Below, piece after piece: positions 7,662-9,879 of a DNA stretch of 9,879 nt; position 1 is the first letter of the stretch, and every line of letters starts with the position of its first letter. Where the stretch lies: assembly GCA_900763355.1 (NCBI GenBank), contig CAAFJY010000059.1, positions 1-9,879 of the forward strand. Reading direction: 5' to 3'. Under the pieces are notes generated by a model. It saw only the letters and a list, made by a program, of their open reading frames with translations. It did not search any database and was not told where the DNA came from. The DNA comes from Clostridia bacterium (GTDB lineage: Bacteria > Bacillota > Clostridia > Oscillospirales > Butyricicoccaceae). A program made the translations under genes and the position numbers.

Positions 7662-7704
7662 AAAAAACCGCGTTTCCCTCTTTTTTTCGAGAAAAACGCA
7701 GGTT
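7662..7704 (-). terminator. Rho-independent terminator of hflX-yigZ, symmetric enough to work both ways
   Basis: On the minus strand the arms at 7704-7689 and 7680-7666 form a stem of about 15 pairs with one bulged T and two G-T wobbles, around an A-rich 8-base loop. The 3' arm ends in a six-T run (7667-7662), whose first two Ts pair in the stem. Read on the plus strand the hairpin is followed by T7 (7703-7709), so it could also stop antisense transcription. Confidence 0.87.
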
Positions 7705-7721
7705 TTTTTGATTCCAGGCCA

Positions 7722-8345
7722 TCAGATCTTCTGGGCGAAGAGCTCCTCCCCCAGAAAAACCGGGGTCAGCTTTCCCGCCGAGAGCTCGGTGAGCTGGGCC
7801 TGCAGCTCCGGCAGCTTTTCCCCGGGGAGAAAGACCGTCAGCCCCACGGAAGCGCCGAAGTCGGCGCCAGCCTCCTGCCCCTCCACCTGGGGGAGGAGCC
7901 GCCGCACCTGCTCCAGCAGGGGGTAGGGACAGTCCACCAGCACCTTGGCAAAGGGGCGCATAATGGCCAGCCCTGCCGCGTCCAGCGCCAGCTTGCAGAT
8001 GTGGCCATAGGCTCTCGTCAGCCCTCCGGCCCCCAGGAGCACCCCGCCGAAATAGCGGGTGGTGACGCAGAGGACGTCATAGACCTCCTCCTTTTTCAGC
8101 ACCTCCAGGGTGGGCATCCCCGCCGTGCCCTGGGGCTCCCCCGCGTCGGAAAAGCGCATGACCCCGTTTCGCAGGATATAGGCATAGACATTGTGCCGGG
8201 CGTCCCAATACTGCTTCTGGGCGGCCCGGAGATATTCCTGGGCCTGCTCCGGGGTCTCTACCTTATAAATATGTCCGATGAAGCGGGACTTTTTTTCGAT
8301 GTACTCCGCCTCCGCCTCCTGAAAGGGGACCTTAAAATTCGTCAT
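7722..8345 (-). CDS. yigZ: YigZ/IMPACT family protein (UPF0029)
   Basis: A 207-residue member of the family that includes bacterial YigZ and YvyE and the eukaryotic translation regulator IMPACT. The amino-terminal IMPACT domain has SDAGEPQGTAGMP (66-78) and the signature RYFGGVLLGAGGLTRAY (97-113). A smaller alpha-beta domain (about 136-200, DUF1949-like) follows. Biochemical function in bacteria is not firmly known; eukaryotic IMPACT acts on GCN1/GCN2 signalling at ribosomes. The reading frame is open further upstream, but the ATG at 8345 is where family-like sequence begins (MTNFKVPFQEAEAEYIEKKS) and it has a GAGGGAG site with 7-base spacing. It overlaps the end of hflX by 14 bases in another frame, so the two are probably translated in tandem. 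A strong terminator follows 18 bases after its stop codon. Confidence 0.93.
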   Translation of the reverse strand: MTNFKVPFQEAEAEYIEKKSRFIGHIYKVETPEQAQEYLRAAQKQYWDARHNVYAYILRNGVMRFSDAGEPQGTAGMPTLEVLKKEEVYDVLCVTTRYFGGVLLGAGGLTRAYGHICKLALDAAGLAIMRPFAKVLVDCPYPLLEQVRRLLPQVEGQEAGADFGASVGLTVFLPGEKLPELQAQLTELSAGKLTPVFLGEELFAQKI

Positions 8346-9642
8346 CTTCCGGCTCCCTCTCGCTTTCCGGGAGGAGATCCCGGATGCGGCCATAGGTCTT
8401 GCGGTCCACGGTGACCTCCATGTGGATGCCGTCCTCGGCAAAATCCGCCCGGCGGACGTTGGCGTCCCGATAGAGGAGCTGCTGGACCTGGGCCTGGTCA
8501 TAGGGCAGAACGAAGCGCACGGTGCGCAGTCCCTCTCCCAGCACCTGGCAGATCCGGTCCACCAGAGCCTCCAGCCCCAATCCCCGGAGGGCGGAGCAGC
8601 ACAGGGCCCCCGTCTCCCGGGGGAGCTGATCGTCCCGGAGCTTGTCGGCCTTGTTGAAGACCAGGATGCGGGGGGTGCCTTCGGCCCCCAGCTGGGTGAC
8701 CAGCTCCTCCACCACGGCCATCTGCTGCCGCCACTGCTCGTCGCTGGCGTCCACCACATGAACGAGGACGTCAGCATACACCAGCTCCTCCAGGGTGGAG
8801 CGGAAGGCATCCACCAGATGATGGGGCAGCTTGCGGATAAAGCCCACCGTGTCCGACAGGAGGATGTCCCCCAGCTGCTGGGTGCGGAGCATCCGGGTGG
8901 TGGGGTCCAGGGTGTCAAAGAGCCGGTCGGCGGCGTGGACTCCCGCCCCGGTGAGGGCGTTGAGCAGAGTGGACTTCCCCGCGTTGGTATAGCCCACGAT
9001 ACACACCAGGGGCACCTCAGCCTTTTCCCGCTTGCTGCGCTGGGTGGCGCGCACCCGGCGGAGGTCCCGCAGCTCCTCCTGGAGCTTCTGGATCTTGCGG
9101 CGGATGTGGCGGCGGTCGGTCTCCAGCTGCGTCTCGCCGGGGCCGCGGGTGCCGATGGGGCTCGACCCGCCGGAGGCCGTCTGGCGCACCAGGTGGGTCC
9201 ACATCCCCGTCAGCCGGGGAAGGAGGTATTGATACTGGGCCAGCTCCACCTGAAGCTTGCCCTCCGCCGTCCGGGCCCGGTCGGCAAAGATGTCCAAAAT
9301 CAGGCCGTTGCGGTCGATGACCCGGCAGGACAGGGCCTCCTCCAGCGCCCGCCCCTGGGAGGGGGACAGCTCGTTGTCGAAGATGACCAGGTCGATGTCG
9401 TTGGCGGCGATGAGATCTTTCAGCTCCCTGCATTTTCCCTCGCCGATAAAGGTATGGGGATCGGGGGTATGGCGGTTCTGCATGGCGGAGAGGACGCTCT
9501 CGCCCCCGGCGGTCTTGACCAGCTCGGCCAGCTCGGCCATGGTCTCCTCGTCGGAGTTGTCAAAATCCTGGGCGCTGTCGCAGGCCAGGCCCACCAACAG
9601 GGCCCGGCCCCGCACGTCCTCCCGTTTTTCCAGCATACTCAT
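8332..9642 (-). CDS. hflX: GTPase HflX
   Basis: A 436-residue ribosome-associated GTPase; HflX proteins bind the 50S subunit and split stalled or stress-arrested 70S ribosomes. The amino-terminal HflX domain includes PDPHTFIGEGK (60-70) and DNELSPSQGRALE (89-101). The glycine-rich segment SPIGTRGPGETQLETDRR (161-178) leads into a charged coiled-coil linker (about 179-207). The GTPase domain has G1 GYTNAGKST (217-225), G3 DTVGF (264-268), G4 NKAD (330-333) and G5 SAL (350-352). A small carboxy-terminal domain ends in an acidic tail (EREPEDDEF). The ATG at 9642 has a GAGGG site with 8-base spacing; Met3 would be 14 bases away. It lies 45 bases after the rpmE terminator's T run and I see no clear promoter in that gap. 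It overlaps yigZ. Confidence 0.96.
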   Translation of the reverse strand: MSMLEKREDVRGRALLVGLACDSAQDFDNSDEETMAELAELVKTAGGESVLSAMQNRHTPDPHTFIGEGKCRELKDLIAANDIDLVIFDNELSPSQGRALEEALSCRVIDRNGLILDIFADRARTAEGKLQVELAQYQYLLPRLTGMWTHLVRQTASGGSSPIGTRGPGETQLETDRRHIRRKIQKLQEELRDLRRVRATQRSKREKAEVPLVCIVGYTNAGKSTLLNALTGAGVHAADRLFDTLDPTTRMLRTQQLGDILLSDTVGFIRKLPHHLVDAFRSTLEELVYADVLVHVVDASDEQWRQQMAVVEELVTQLGAEGTPRILVFNKADKLRDDQLPRETGALCCSALRGLGLEALVDRICQVLGEGLRTVRFVLPYDQAQVQQLLYRDANVRRADFAEDGIHMEVTVDRKTYGRIRDLLPESEREPEDDEF

Positions 9643-9686
9643 AGGCGTTTCCCTCGCTTTCTCGCGTGTCTTTTCGCGGAATATCG

Positions 9687-9719
9687 AAAATAAGCGGCGC
9701 CTGGGGTCCAGGCGCCGCT
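9687..9719 (-). terminator. Rho-independent terminator of rpmE
   Basis: On the minus strand a perfect 12-bp GC-rich stem (arms 9719-9708 and 9704-9693, loop ACC) is followed by TATTTT (9692-9687). It begins 26 bases after the L31 stop codon. A weaker AT-rich 7-base inverted repeat (9748-9742 with 9727-9721) overlaps the stop codon just before it. Confidence 0.9.
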
Positions 9720-9744
9720 GATAATCTTTCCGGTAAGAGACAGA

Positions 9745-9879
9745 TTATTTATTTTCCAGGTTGAAACGCTTCTTGAAGCGGTCAACGCGTCCGCCGGTAT
9801 CGACCAGCTTCTGCTTGCCGGTATAGAAGGGATGGCAATTGCTGCAAATTTCAACGCGGATGTTCTCCTTGGTGGAGCC
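9745..9879 (-). CDS. rpmE: 50S ribosomal protein L31, 3' part (5' end outside the window)
   Basis: The last 44 codons of ribosomal protein L31 of the large subunit, in a frame that runs off the right edge. The translated end contains ICSNCHPFYTGKQ (CxxC at residues 12 and 15 of the visible part), then LVDTGGRVDRF and KKRFNLENK, the standard L31 carboxy half. The CxxC pair suggests the zinc-binding (C+) form, but the other expected zinc ligands lie outside the window. About one third of the protein, including the start codon, is missing at the edge; nothing indicates the gene itself is broken. It has its own terminator, so it is probably transcribed separately from hflX. Confidence 0.95.
   Translation of the reverse strand, partial: GSTKENIRVEICSNCHPFYTGKQKLVDTGGRVDRFKKRFNLENK

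Noticed and set aside
8346..8918. Amino-terminal extension of the yigZ frame up to 8918
   Set aside because: The stretch overlaps hflX in another frame, is rich in Trp, Ser, Pro and Arg without family features, and the IMPACT-type protein starts cleanly at the ATG at 8345.

Overview
The window is a GC-rich stretch of bacterial chromosome in which every gene I can support lies on the minus strand, so transcription runs from high to low coordinates. Gene content (a macromolecular-synthesis operon with dnaG and rpoD, a two-subunit iron-sulfur L-serine dehydratase, an IMPACT-family protein), AGGAGG-type ribosome binding sites and compact Rho-independent terminators point to a Gram-positive anaerobe of the Clostridia. 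The high GC and amino-acid-fermenting genes suggest an Oscillospiraceae-type gut bacterium; that placement is inference from gene style, not from a marker comparison.

Layout, in the direction of transcription. (1) At the right edge is the 3' part of rpmE (ribosomal protein L31), closed by a 12-bp GC hairpin terminator. (2) hflX (ribosome-splitting GTPase) and yigZ (IMPACT/UPF0029 family) overlap by 14 bases and end at a strong hairpin with T runs on both sides. (3) dgt (HD-domain dNTP triphosphohydrolase), dnaG (primase) and rpoD (housekeeping sigma factor) form a compact unit, a variant of the rpsU-dnaG-rpoD macromolecular synthesis operon with no rpsU next to dnaG. A 12-bp GC hairpin plus T6 ends it. 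(4) After a 255-base gap holding a good sigma-A promoter and a roughly 104-nt leader with inverted repeats, comes a catabolic operon: a Glu/Leu/Phe/Val dehydrogenase, sdaAB, sdaAA and a GNAT acetyltransferase, with gaps of 21, 10 and -1 bases, closed by a terminator at the left edge.

Functionally the left half is amino-acid deamination (glutamate-type dehydrogenase; serine to pyruvate plus ammonia) and the right half is replication, transcription and ribosome upkeep. I saw no mobile element, CRISPR array, tRNA, rRNA or frameshifted gene, and no evidence of a new multi-gene system. The most interesting points are the dehydrogenase, whose amino-terminal catalytic lysines and aspartate are intact but whose carboxy-terminal substrate-facing motifs are altered (including Ser to Asp at the position that contacts the glutamate side chain in known enzymes), its structured leader, and the translational coupling of an unassigned acetyltransferase to serine dehydratase.
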